From Patellaria atrata CBS 101060 (Eukaryota; Ascomycota; Dothideomycetes; Patellariales; Patellariaceae), in assembly GCA_010093705.1 (NCBI GenBank), contig MU006090.1, forward strand, positions 1,639,817-1,703,816: a stretch of 64,000 nt of DNA. The letters run 5' to 3'. The notes beneath the pieces are model-generated. The model was not told the origin of the DNA. It did not search any database and was given only the letters and a program-made list of their open reading frames with translations. The position numbers were made by a program, and so were the translations under genes. This document shows, one piece after another, positions 34,066 to 48,240 of this stretch (its first letter is position 1; each line of letters opens with the position of its first letter).

Positions 34066-36317
34066 ATGGCCAGGCGCAAACATTCAATGCGTCCGAAAGC
34101 ATTTTTGGGCCTTTTGGCTCTGAACTCTCGCTCTCTCGTTCTCTCGTAGCTGGTCTACCTTCAATCCCTTCAACAGTCAGCTTCAGCACTAGCGTGTCAA
34201 CTGTCGCTGCTAACGCCGGTCTGGGTCTAATGTACCACTGCCGACTCCCGCTGGAGTGCTGATTCCAAATTTTGCAGCTCCAACGGTACCCGGTTTAGCT
34301 GTGCCGGCTTGGTGCCAGTTTGGTCTGGTCTACCAGCTCTCAGCTCTGAATCGTTGATTCCGCCCGTTCCTGGGTTGCCAGGTCCCGCGCTTCCTGGTTT
34401 GTCAGTTCCCGCGCTTCCTGGCTTACCAATTCCCCCTATCCCTAGTGTACCTTCTACTCCCGAAGACGCAACTATGAGCATACTTCCTGTGCCTCCCCTT
34501 CCCGGTGACTCTGGCGAGCTTCCTATCCCTGGTCTACCCGACCTACTGGTGCCTGGTCTACCAATTCCTGGCCTACCGATCCCCGATCTACCGATCCTCG
34601 GCCTGCCGATCCCTGGTCTACCAGTCCCTGAATTGCCAGGTCTTGATGGCTCACTTCCTGTTCCTACAGAGCTGAATTCTGATATTCTCACCTCCGTCCT
34701 TGGCCTCGGAGCTAAAATCTTATCGATCGTTTTAGGCATATTCTCCGCAGGCGGGCTCCCGTCCCTCGGGCTTGGTACTGGTGTCGGACCGGTAGGAGGC
34801 TTGACAAGCTCCGCTGGAGCAACTGCAAATCCAAGCCTTATTAACGGCCAGCTCGGTCTCCCAGGCATTCCATTACCCAACGGAGGCCTGGGTCTCAACC
34901 CTGCAGCATTAGGCTCTCTGCCGCTGTTAGGCAATCTTCCCCTTCCCGCTCTGAATATTCCAAAGACAGGACTTCCTTTTCCAGGTCTGGAAGATGGACT
35001 TCCAAATCTACCAATTCCTGGTCTTCCTCTCGCCGACCTAACCCCTGGGGGTGTATCAAGTCTTATTCCAAAATTCCCTCTTCCAAACCTACCCATCATT
35101 GGAGGTCTCCCCCTTCCCCTACAAATCTTCCTCTTCCAGACCTCCCTATCATCGGGAATCCTCTTGGTAGAGGGAGTCCCATTGGAGGTATCTCCTCTCT
35201 CCCAGGGCTTAGCCTGCTTTCTCCGATCACAGGTATTGCGCTCACCGTTGTTGCGTTGTTGGACTCTGGACTCGGCGGTGCTGCCGGCATAGGTTCGCTC
35301 ACCAGCAACTTGGTGCCCGTCCCGGACATACTTTCTCGCCAACTGGGTCTCGGAGCTGGCGCAGGCGCCGCGGGTGGGTTGACTGGAGGTTTGACTGGAA
35401 CCTTGGGTGGAAAACTGCCTCTTCCACTCCCCGGTGCGGGTGGTCTACCATCTCTACAGGCTCTACCACTGCCAGGCCTTGGAGGTGGTTCAGCAGGGCC
35501 GGCACTCCCGTTACCAAATCTTCCGCTACCAAATCTTCCACTTCCTAATCTTCCACTTCCTAATCCTCCTCTCCCTAATCTTCCTCTTCCTAATATTCCT
35601 CTTCCTAATCTTCCTTTTCCTAATCTTCCTCTACCCGACCTTCCTGTTCCCCTTCCGAATCTTCCAGTTCCTCTCCCGGGTAGCTCATCTCCCGGCTCAA
35701 GCAACCCCTCACTCCCCAATCTCCCGGTACCTCTTCCCAATCTCCCAGTACCCCTCCCCAACCTGTCGCTCCCGATCCCTGACATTCCAATTCCCGATCT
35801 ACCAATTCCGGACCTCCGGCTTCCCATCCCCGCGCTCGAGCAACTAGAAGTCGCGACCATCGTCTCCAGCCTTATCAACGCCCTCCCACTTCCAGCGGGC
35901 CTGGGGAACCTCATCCCGATAATCGACTCAGTACTCACGCTCGCGGTCTCCGACATCATCGCCGCCATTTCGGCCGTCTAGGAAGTCGCACTCATCCTCT
36001 CAATGTTCCAGATGCTAGGTGCCATGAACCCAGAGAAGTTCGGCGGCCTATCCGGACTCACCAGCCTCGGTGCCCTCAATTCCGCCGCTTCTGGCCTCTC
36101 GCCTGCGGATTTGACCGCTGTTTCGGGTATCTTGGCGGATACACCAGCGGCACCTGTGGGGAGCTTGATTGAGCAGCTCATTGCGATGGTGAGTATCTTT
36201 GCGAAGATGGCGCCGCTTATGGGTGATATTCCGGGCGCGTTCAGTTTGGCGGCGCTTAACAGGTTGGGCTTGCCGTTGCCTGTTGATTTGCCTTTGCCTT
36301 TACCTGTTAAGGGATAA
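34066..36317 (+). pseudogene. Broken Pro-Leu-Pro-repeat secreted protein gene
   Basis: One long stretch is coherent in composition but shifts frame. A possible signal-type start lies at 34066-34149 (MRPKAFLGLLAL). Then come fragments with AGLPSIPSTVSFS, VPLPTPAGVLIPNFAAP, and a long part in a third frame (34306-35117) full of GLPIPGL and LPDL repeats. The frame changes again near 35113-35120, giving PTNLPLPDLPIIG, and continues to 35978 with LPLPN-type repeats. A TAG at 35979-35981 is followed in the same frame by a well-formed non-repetitive C-terminus (ILSMFQMLGAMNPEKFGG to LPLPVKG, stop 36317). I count about five breaks. Repeat slippage or sequencing error could explain some of them. Function is unknown; a secreted or wall protein is inferred. 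Confidence 0.65.
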
Positions 36318-36712
36318 GGTGTGAGTGATGGAAGGGGATGTTGAAGGAAAGCTCAAAAATTTGGTTGTGCTGTTTTGCTGGTCTAAAAGTTTAGTTGTCG
36401 TCTCTTTTTGAGGATTCATTCTTATTCTCAGTCTCGTCTATGTGCGAGACCAATATTTTATCACGCGTTCCAGGATTTCAGTAGCGTTCAGAAGAGTTTT
36501 TGGCCTGATCCACTTAGCTAGCTAGTATCAATGCAGAAGTTGGACGTCGTAACGAAACAAGGTTGATCGTAAATGCATATATATTTCACATGAATGAGGT
36601 ATATCAATAATAAAGAGAGAAACAATCCGAAGCAGCATCTCTAGCCAATAACTAGCGAGGACTTCTCACTATATCCCTTCACCCTCTACCCTAGAAATTT
36701 CATTCAGATCGT
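36318..36712. other. Convergent 3' region
   Basis: 395 bp between the PLP-repeat gene and the AA9 gene stop codons. AT-rich, no gene. Confidence 0.6.
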
Positions 36713-37794
36713 TTACGGGAGACATTGGCCTGAGAATGAGTCAGTCATACTGTGCACAAGGTTATACGAGAAAAAGGGTGACTTACTGTAGTATTGGCTG
36801 CTAACTTTGCAAGTACCCGAAGCGCAAGTAGTAGGTCCCGTCCAGCCATCACCACCGCACTGAGCATACAGCGCCGCAGTACCTTGAGAAGAACCACCGG
36901 AGGTAGGAGGTTGCGGCTGCTGGGAGCCGGAGTCAGAGCCACCGCTGTTAGCACCGCACTGGAAGAGCGGGGGTCCCGGGATCTGGTACGCCTTGCCGCC
37001 ATTATCGGGCTGGCCGGTGGTACCGTAGATGGAGATCTGGATGCCGGGGTGGTTGGACTGGTACGCGCCCGGGAAACTGACGGTGTTGGAGGGGGTGGAG
37101 GTACCGCTACCCTGCACGTTGATCTGGGCGCACTCCATGTAGAACTGCGCGCCGTTGGCGGAGTAGGCGTTGTGGAGCGCGATCAGCTCGACGCGCATGA
37201 GGTAGTTGCCCGGCGCGATACAAGAGGGCATGGTGAAGTAGTTCCAGCCGTCGTTTGCGATCATGCGGTCGACGGCCCACTTGCCGCCCGAGAGGCCGTC
37301 TTCGGAAATCTTGAACCATTTCAGACCTGTGGTGCCGGTCGTCGCGGCGTTGTCGACTTTGGCGAGGTAGACAATGATGGGACCTTTGTGAGAGGCGGCG
37401 ATGGGATGATCAGGGTCGTTGGCGCCTTGCTTGCCGCCGATAACATGGCCCCACCATGCGCCGACTTTGGCACCGGCGGGGATGTTGATGATGGTGCTGT
37501 CTTTGTGGTTGATGTTCTTGTTGCAGGCGAATGAACCGTCGTTCACGTTCTCGATGGGCTGTATATGGTAAGTCTATGGGCATAAATCATGAGAGGGCGA
37601 AACGTACGTAGTCAGAATCTGGGGCGCGAACGCCTTTGAGCTGGCCTTGGTCTACACCATTCACGGATACTTTCTATTTTCGAGTTATTACAAGACGTCT
37701 ATAAGAGGGACATGGTCCAAAATACCTGGAAGATGGTATGAGCTTGAACTGCTGCAGCAGAGATAGCTAAAGAAGCGAATGTAGAGAACTTCAT
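36713..37794 (-). CDS. AA9 lytic polysaccharide monooxygenase with CBM1
   Basis: Exons 37794-37726, 37673-37608, 37558-36787 and 36729-36713 (17 nt) give 307 residues. The signal peptide is [18 protein letters not shown], with cleavage leaving His19 as the first mature residue (HTIFQ), the N-terminal half of the copper His-brace. The second His is in [12 protein letters not shown], and the axial Tyr is in [27 protein letters not shown] is a family block. A Ser/Gly/Gln-rich linker (about 235-260) leads to a CBM1 ([15 protein letters not shown], then YYSQCLP), whose last residues need the final 17-nt exon. It oxidatively cleaves cellulose or related glucans outside the cell. Confidence 0.95.
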
Positions 37795-39850
37795 TTTGAA
37801 AATGATCGTATAAGAACTAGACGACAAAGACCTGATCGATGTAGAACTGAAAACGAGATACTGCTACCTAAGAAAAGTTGAAAAGACATTGCTGGTAGTT
37901 CTCTATATCTTAAATCTTTCGGTACCTACCGCCCATAGCGGATACGGTGAGTTGTCCTCCGTCGGAACGACCAGGACAATGTAGTAGTTCGCAATAAGAA
38001 TGCTTGGAAACTATGAAACCCAAATGATGGTCAATAGGATCAAGGATTGACTGGGTAGACTTAGAAAACATGGACTGATCACGAGTGGTTGCTATTCGTC
38101 GAAAATATATGAAAGCATAGACCTCCCTACTATATAAAACATTGTATCCGACTTGGCTGTGGTTTCGACTAGTATCTTTCGCCACATCGCGTCCTTTATG
38201 CACCCCACACCAAGCTATTTCTTCGCGTACTGACCCAGGTCATGATCTCCCTACATTTATCGGCCGTTTCTCGATGATACGGTGTTGGGCGCTGAGTGCG
38301 TCGGGAAGGCGCCCAGTTTATTGCACAACGTCATAATGGAACCCAGATCCCTACTTGGAGGAACAAAACCAGAACTCTGAGCTGACAAAATCAATGAGAT
38401 AGACGTCCAGGAAAAGTGATATAGATATAGTTCATCAAAAATCTTCGTTGGACGGCAGTTTTTGGCTTGAGAGGTATCTCTTCGATGTAAGATCACTTTT
38501 CCACTGAGATAACCTCCCATCTTACCCACTAAAAGAAGCTTCAACCTTGAAGAAACAAGACATGCCAGGTGCAGATCCGGTCTCGAGTCCCAGAAGCCGA
38601 AAATAGTCGAGAGTTTAGCATTAACAGAGGGCTTCGGCTCCAATGCAGTAAGGATTCTGTCGATTTTGTCACTTACGGAAGAACCGTGATCAAGACGATG
38701 ATGAGGCCTCCACGGACGCTAAAAACCGTCATATAGAAGACTATCAGATGTAATATTAATGGGCTCTGTGGAAGTTCTTGGAAATGCGTCTATAAGTTGT
38801 AGGATATTAATCAAGGATGTCAGGGGTAGTTTGGAACCGGTAGCCGTGGCGGAAATCAAAGGCTTAGTCAGCCTCAGCGGTTAGTTTTGAGTATCATCCA
38901 CTACCTTACCATCCGACGCTTCTGCGAGTTACCTTAGGGAGTATACGATATTGATTTGATTTTTGTTCGGCTTCATCACATCTCTCATCATCCTGTATAC
39001 TGCGAAGCTTGTAAGCTTCACGAAAATGAGATCTACGAGGAGTGAAACTTTATTACACACTCTGCGGATTGGGATGCTGCATCGAGCATGAGAGATGATA
39101 AGGCGAGCACTAAGAGGTTATGCCAGACTTGCGCCCTTAAGACTATCCTCAAAGTTCCTAGTAACTTTATATAAGATGTACCGTTTAAACTTCAAAGCCT
39201 TAGAACTAAACCTGATCGATCAGTGAACCTAGAAGAAGGCTTCCAGGAACGTCCCGTCAGAGCCCGCCATAGTCGACCATCGAAACCTCTTATCATTATG
39301 CTACCGCTTCTAGCTAATACGTAATCATGGGATGCCATTGGGCAGTCGAGAACTCAAAGAGTCGTACTTTTATATCTATTCCATAGTTCTACTCTTTCAA
39401 ATGTTTCATACAACCCTCGCTGAACGGGTTTTCTGGATTTCATTCGTCATATAGTTACTCGAAGCTCCACTAGGGTATGTTCTAGATGTATACTCAAAAT
39501 ACCGTTCGGCACTGAAAACAAGTTTTAGCCCGTAAGTAATATACGAACCCCCGTGGTACTTTATAGTAACACCATTTGTGTCATGCCGTAGGTTTCATGT
39601 TATCTACTGGAAGGAAGAATATCAAAGCGCTCCATTTAAGCATTGTTCTACTAGACAGCTAGGGTCTGAAGGACAAAGCGAACTTGTTGAGCTGCTGTTT
39701 TGACCCTAAGAGAAAAATATCGCTCTAAGCGTGCCTTTCCCCTTATTTTACTATGTAGACAACTATACCTCGTTAGTCACTAGGTCGACGTATGGCCCAG
39801 AGAGTTATTTTATTTATTGCATTCTTCTCTTCATTCGAATCTTTGAAAGA
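37795..39850. other. Gene-free stretch between AA9 and GH79 genes
   Basis: About 2 kb with no supported gene. The 128-codon minus frame at 38257-38643 has no recognisable domain. No repeats of note were seen. Confidence 0.5.
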
Positions 39851-41524
39851 TCATAGATTGACCAACAACGCCTCTGAAGCTGCAAGAGTAAACGTAACTC
39901 TCCCAGCACTAACCTCAGCAGTCTCCACCTTCGCCGTGCCAGTCGCTAGGCACGAACCGTTCTCAAATGATTGTCCTCCGAACGTCGGTGTCTGCCCTTG
40001 ATCCTGCCTGGACTCGGCACTAGGGGCCGTCAATCTTTTCGCCGACACTGTCTCTCCACTTAAGCCCGTTAAGATAAACTGCTGACTGCTCCTTGACCCG
40101 CTACCAGAGAAGTAATCCGAGTTATGCACGGAAACACGAATAGGCGCTCCCGCAGAATCGTAGACGACATAGCCGCCATAGTTAGAGCTCCCGGTATCCA
40201 GAGGTGCAATCTTTGCGCCCCCAGCCATGACTGCTGTTGCGAAAACTGCGCCGTAGTACGGCGCACCGACATTGTAGCGGCCCCACCAGCAGTACTGGCA
40301 GTTGCCGATGGTGCCGTGATGGAAGTAAGAGCGCGAGATTCCTGCGGTTGCGGCGCGGAGGGATACGTCTGCGACCCAGAGAGCGGCGCCAAATTTGGGG
40401 CTTACGCCTGAGGCTCCTCCTCCCGTGGCTGATGCTCGAATTAGACACTCCATCTCTCAAAGTGCTCAACCCACTCACCGGAATTCATCTCTCCGAAAAC
40501 ATACGGCTTTCCCGCGTTCTTGGCAGCCTGTACGTCGGCGCTAAAGGAGCCGATGTTCCTGATTACATTGCTATGGCTCATCAACGACTGCACGGTACCA
40601 CCTGGGTAGTTGTGGTGGGAGATCGTCTTAATGTGCGACACTGCCGTTGCATTTTGGACATTCAAGAGCTGTATCGCGCCCCATTCTGGAGGATTTTTAA
40701 GAGAGTTCGCAGCCTGGATTAAGGGCGTCGTCCCCACGCCGTTTCCTACAGCAATCTGCCAGTTCCCTTGAGCTTGTGCGTCTGATCTCGCATTCGCATT
40801 TCTCCAGTCTGTCCCTCGAGTTAGTACGGGGTATAGGGTCATCTAGCAGCGGAGTCAATCTACATTCCGGTTCGTTACCAAGCTCAATAGCTAAGAGATT
40901 GGGAATCTTCGCTTTTGCCTCTCTCGCAGCCGCAATCGTATTTGCTTGGTTATTCTTTTCCCTGTTCAAACCTGGCCAAGTTAGTCGGAGTTGATGAACT
41001 TTTCCTTCATGTATTCTTACCTACGACGACACTGCCGGCATACGTCCCAGCAATCGACATAAAAGAGGGACCGAAAGTTAGCGTCATGGGAGCATCTTTC
41101 TCGTTCGCGACCGAGTAGGTGACCGCTGCTGAGGACGCAGCGTCGTATGTCGCCCGGTCTCTACAGGTAGGTCAATAATCAACGACCGGATAGGTATTCC
41201 CCATATGACACCATGCTTACTGGGTAGTCCCGCCAATTCTAATAGGCGGCCATGTACCTGAGAGGTCTCTCATATTTTGCATACATTGTTTCGTAGATGC
41301 AACATCGTTCATGTACGCGGGGAATGTAAAGAACTCGTAACTACGCACATATCAGACCATACATTTCAGGAAGCTATAATAACGCTTTGACTGTCTACTC
41401 ACGATATCCCCACGGGCGCGGGATCCAGAGCAGAAGCAGATGCGGGCGCTGTTGCTGGGACGTTAAAGGTAACAGCCAACGACCTGCTCGCGAGGAACGC
41501 GATAATAATGATGTCTCGCCTCAT
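39851..41524 (-). CDS. GH79-family glycoside hydrolase (beta-glucuronidase-like)
   Basis: Six exons: 41524-41403, 41340-41221, 41160-41021, 40971-40864, 40808-40479 and 40428-39851. They give 465 residues with consistent phases. The signal peptide is MRRDIIIIAFLASRSLA. GTWPPIRIGGTTQDRATYD is a family block. The acid/base Glu161 lies in IELGNEPEYWRN, which needs the fourth intron removed. The nucleophile Glu270 lies in YVFGEMNSATGGG, which needs the fifth. The C-terminal beta domain (about 370-465) includes GGYVVYDSAGAPIRVSV. Fungal GH79 members act on glucuronide side chains of proteoglycans or arabinogalactan. The exact substrate cannot be read from sequence. Confidence 0.88.
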
Positions 41525-42526
41525 ATTACAATGCGCCAGAAGGTATAAAGCTTGAAAACTCGAGGTGGGACAAAGTATCTCTTTTACATCTTCGCCAAGT
41601 TTACTTGAATATATTCGGTCGGGATGTGCACAGCAGTAGATATATTATATTAACAGCCTCCTCACAGAACTGGCCGAATAGAGTGCAAAATCCCATGTAC
41701 AAGCTCGTCCAATTCGTTTTGTAAGAGTCATTAAGGGCACTGTGTCATCTCCCGGATTGGCTAAAGCCACTAGCTTCCACTTAGGGCTGCATCTATGGCC
41801 TCAGTTATGATTCGAGACTCTCTTGTCACTTTTGTAGAAAAGAAGAAAGAAATGTTAATCCACGAATCCGTTCCAAGTCCCTTTCGGGCCGGTCATATAA
41901 GTTTCTGGGGCAAGTCAATATACCGTTAAAACTCACCTGTTGTGGCATAGCGCAGAGCTAGCTAAAGGGGGTGCTAGTCTACTCATATTCCTCCTGGATC
42001 GTAAAATAGTACCTAGAGCGCTAGGACGACTACGAGTAAACTAATACCGCCTTAGGTTAGAACTAGTTTACGCTATGCCACTGGAGACAACAGGTGAGTT
42101 TTTACAGTAAGATAGTAGGGAAATGCTATTGTTAATCTGTCATTAGCGACACATCCATACTACAGTAGAACTAGGCAACAAGGATCCAATTTTGCGTTTA
42201 AAGGTAGTACGGCACCCTTTGTTGCTATTGCTATTGCTACATGATCTTCTGTCTAGTGTACATTCTTATTAGGTAGATGGTTGGCCCCTGGAATTCGTGA
42301 GTCCACGTTGGTTAGAGTAATAAGACGAGGCAAAACCGAGTCCAGAATCCAGATACCGTGCAAGACCCGCGAGAGCAGACCAAGGTTGAATATATCTGTC
42401 CAGATGAGCTAACTCAAATAGAATTGTGTGCATACACCAACCGACCAGATGGTCGAGATAAGAAGCACTAATGATATTTCTACTTGCTGATTAGGTATGG
42501 GGAGTAGCGTCCTTCCACCATATCCC
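41525..42526. other. Intergenic with a MITE
   Basis: About 1 kb between the GH79 start and the PRP43 stop. It holds the 185-bp inverted-repeat element listed separately and otherwise no gene. Confidence 0.6.
41923..42107. mobile_element. MITE-like element with TA target duplication (Tc1/mariner-type)
   Basis: The left end, 41923, reads CCGTTAAAACTCACCTGTTG. The reverse complement of the right end, 42107, reads CTGTAAAAACTCACCTGTTG. The 21-base termini differ at two positions. Homology continues inward (GGCATAGCG on both arms) with CTCCAGT present only in the right arm. TA dinucleotides flank both ends (41921-41922 and 42108-42109), as expected for Tc1/mariner insertion. The 185-bp element has no coding capacity, so it would need a transposase supplied elsewhere. 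Confidence 0.82.
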
Positions 42527-44951
<2,425 letters not shown>

Positions 44952-45348
44952 TATGCTTTGAGATATGAAAAGTCACGGCAGGTATGTAGAATGGGAGCAA
45001 ACGAGCGAGTCGCGCTGTCAGCAAATCGTTTTCCAAAAATGTTGTCGGGCGATTCGAAGTTATACGGCATATCTTCGGTACTTCTACAAGCGTTTGTAGG
45101 AATACCAGACGAGACGCTGCCGTCTCACGTGGCATGACATAGTCAGAATTTCTCATAATACGATTGATTTTAATATTCTCGTCCGCATGATTTTTCTTTC
45201 ACATTATAAGCAATGATTACTATTCCGTCTGTTTGCACAAAGTTCTGTTCGGCTTATGTCGGTTTGATTTTGGACTACATCTTTTCATATTCTCTGAAAT
45301 ACCCCTTCGAAAGAAATTCCTGCATCCCTACTTTTCTTGCCGACTAAA
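44952..45348. promoter_or_regulatory. Divergent promoter region, PRP43 and PRMT5
   Basis: 397 bp between divergent starts. The open frames seen here (44850-45137 +, 44944-45156 -) are promoter-region artefacts. Confidence 0.45.
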
Positions 45349-47971
45349 ATGTACTCACCAACCCCCAGTAGTGCGGAGATTATGCCTATTTTCTATATAG
45401 GTCAACATGAGACTAATCGTTCTCTTCCTGTATCGGACCAACTTCTCCGTCAGGCTCAGGATTTCAACGTAAAGTGATTCCCAGATTGATATTGAAAGGG
45501 AGCTAATTCCCTCTGCAGTATGATATGCTCAGCACCCCTATCACAACTTCTCAGTTTCATTCCAATGTTTTGACGCTCCTTTCGAATTACATGGCGCATA
45601 TTGAGGGGAGCGTACCTGAAGAAGAGATCCCAATGCCTCTTATTCCACCTTTAACCTCCTTAGACACGAATTTGACGCCTAACGAAACCATTTCTCAACT
45701 GATAGCTTTCACAAGTCCTTGGATTGATCTAGCTTCTCCGGATCCTGTCATAGCTAGTCTATCGAAGCAAGTTTTCAATCTGGAAATCGCTTATGCTGCC
45801 TTCTGCGGGATTGGTAATGTAATCATACAAGGACTAGCTCTTAATCATGGCGTTACACCAGGTAGCGGTATATCCCAGTACGCTAGGGTCATACAGGAAG
45901 CCCTAGGTGCTGGGCCATACCTTCACCTTCAAATTCTGATGCAGATGAGAGAGGATTCAATATCATCCAGCGCTGACACCATGGGGAGTTTGTCACAGTT
46001 TGCGAGACAGCAGTATCTCGAAAAGGCTTCACACGCATCTGCAACTGAACGTGAGGCTGATTTGTTCAGCACCTGGGATACCTGGAATGTTATTAGATCT
46101 GTGTGTAAATATTCCTCACGATTATCTATCGGTAAGATTCAAAATACATCTCACCTCTGTTTGGCACCAGGCAATTCTCAACCCTAATCAATGAAGGAAT
46201 TATGCGCCATAGTTTCCCTCTCTTAACCGTCAATTTCTTGGAGAACTGTGATTGCTGACTTGTCTAATATCAGCTTTATTGTTACCAAAGCAGCTTCCGC
46301 CAATGCCACTCCAGTCAAGGTGGTTTTCGGAGCCTTTGAAGGAGTTGATATTTCCCGAAACTTCTTTTCTGAAGAATGCAAAAGGTTATCCCGTACTTTC
46401 GAAGTCTCACCAAGCTTTGATCTCGCGATATATGCGTCTTCGAAATTCTCCCTGGCTGCTGCTCAGTGATGTTGGGCAGATCCCTGGGGTAGATGAGCAA
46501 ACGAAGATTTTCAGTAGCCCCAGAGATAACTCACCAGGACTGAACGCCTCAAGGGGGAGTATGTCCTCGTCTCCTACTCCTGCTGAGGCTGCACAGCAAG
46601 ACGCAGGATCACGAAGAAGAATAAAAGACCCCACTCCTCATCTGAGTTATATGAGACATCTCCAGGCAAATCAGCCGCCGAAGTCTGCAATTGAACGTTT
46701 CGGGGCCGGATATCAGGATTATCTTCAAGCTCCCCTCCAGCCCCTGACGGACAATCTGGAAAGCATAACTTATGAAGTCTTCGAGAAAGATCCTGTGAAA
46801 TATGACTGGTACGAGATGGCAATCTGTAACGCACTAAACGACTGGATGGCGCTAGGTAGATCTACCTCTTCTTCAACTGGAGCTGTAGTCATTGCTGTGG
46901 TGGGCGCTGGCCGTGGACCTTTGGTCACCCGTGCGCTTCGCGCTGCGGAAAAGAGTGGAGTCTTGGTGGATGTATATGCAGTTGAAAAGAACCCAAATGC
47001 TTATGTTCTTCTCCAACGCCATAACCATGAGGATTGGAATATGGCTGTCACGGTGATCAAATCAGACATGAGGTTCTGGAAAGGGCCATTACAGCCTGAC
47101 GGCTCCCATGGACGTGTCGACATTCTTGTATCAGAGCTTCTAGGCTCTTTTGCGGATAACGAACTTTCCCCGGAGTGTCTTGACGGAGTTCAACATGTCT
47201 TAAATCCACTACATGGCATCTCTATACCGTCTTCATACACGGCGCACATGACTCCAATCGCGGCTCCGCGTCTTCATGCTGATTGTCTCGGCCGTAGCTT
47301 TTCCGATCCTACAGTTTTCGAAACACCTTACGTTGTGATGTTACATGCACTCGACTTCCTATCCACTATTCAACCACATTCTGATTCTTCAGCAAAGCAA
47401 GAGTTGATACCGCTTCTACCAGATGTGAAAACCGCTTGGGCTTTTAGCCATCCAATCCCTCCCGGCATCATTCTACAGTCAAATCTTCGCCGTGGTGGAG
47501 GTGTTAATGGTGGAGGGGGAGGAAATATGGGCGGCGACGGCGCGAACGAACATAATGTGAGGTATAGTCGCCTAAATTTCCATTGCCCTAATCGAGGAGT
47601 CTGCCATGGGATTGCAGGATACTTTGAGACTGTGTTATATCGCGGACCTTCAGGAACGGTTGAGTTAAGCACCAACCCGGTGACCATGGAGTCTAAAAGC
47701 AAAGATATGATAAGCTGGTTTCCAATCTTCTTTCCTCTCAAGGTTAGTCTTAGTTCTTACTTATTCAACTTTCTCTAACGAGCGATAAATGCAGACTCCC
47801 GTCTATATTCCTGATAATTCTGAACTAGAGATTAGCATGTGGCGTCAGACTGACGACAGGAAAGTGTGGTATGAATGGCTTGTAGAGGTTTTCATGGTCG
47901 ATGCTCATCGAAGGATACGACTCGGTGTGTCTGATATTCATTCAAGCAAGAAAAACGGCTGCCTTATGTAA
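45349..47971 (+). CDS. Type II protein arginine methyltransferase PRMT5 (Skb1/Hsl7)
   Basis: Exons 45349-45468, 45519-46131, 46274-47742 and 47795-47971 give 792 residues. The first exon (MPIFYIGQHETNRSLPV) joined to YDMLSTPITT is the conserved N-terminal start. A TIM-barrel part runs to about 330. The SAM-binding loop VIAVVGAGRGPLV is near 450, and the double-Glu loop SELLGSFADNELSPECLDG near 530. The beta-barrel and dimerisation part ends with MWRQTDDRKVWYEW. A Ser/Gln-rich insertion lies at about 320-355, and a Gly/Asn-rich loop near 660. The family makes symmetric dimethylarginine on histones and Sm proteins and acts in cell-cycle and polarity control in yeasts. Confidence 0.94.
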
Positions 47972-48240
47972 CCGTACGAATAATTCTGAATGTGAAATGT
48001 GTAGATTGGGATGTAACAGTCAGTTGGATAGAAATTCACGAAGCTAATATTTCACGTTATATCGGCACAACACAACATTGTTAATGGTACTCGCCTTATC
48101 CTACTTTCAACAACCTTTACTTTCCACATTTCCTCCCAAGTTATACTACGCACGCTGAATTTTTTTTCTCGAAGAGTTTACATAAAACACATCCCTTACC
48201 TAATCCCACGGAGTCCAACTTTTGGATCCCCGACACCATC

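Noticed and set aside
34227-35968. Two long Arg/Gly/Pro-rich minus-strand frames (371 and 290 codons)
   Set aside because: They are antisense to the PLP-repeat gene; their GRPGIGR-type composition is the mirror of CCTGGT/CTTCCT repeats.
36794-37534. 246-codon plus-strand frame
   Set aside because: Antisense to the AA9 gene in a GC-rich segment.
39851-40978. GH79 locus as a pseudogene split into three frames
   Set aside because: Removing GT-AG introns at 40863-40809 and 40478-40429 restores one frame and both catalytic Glu motifs, so the gene is intact.
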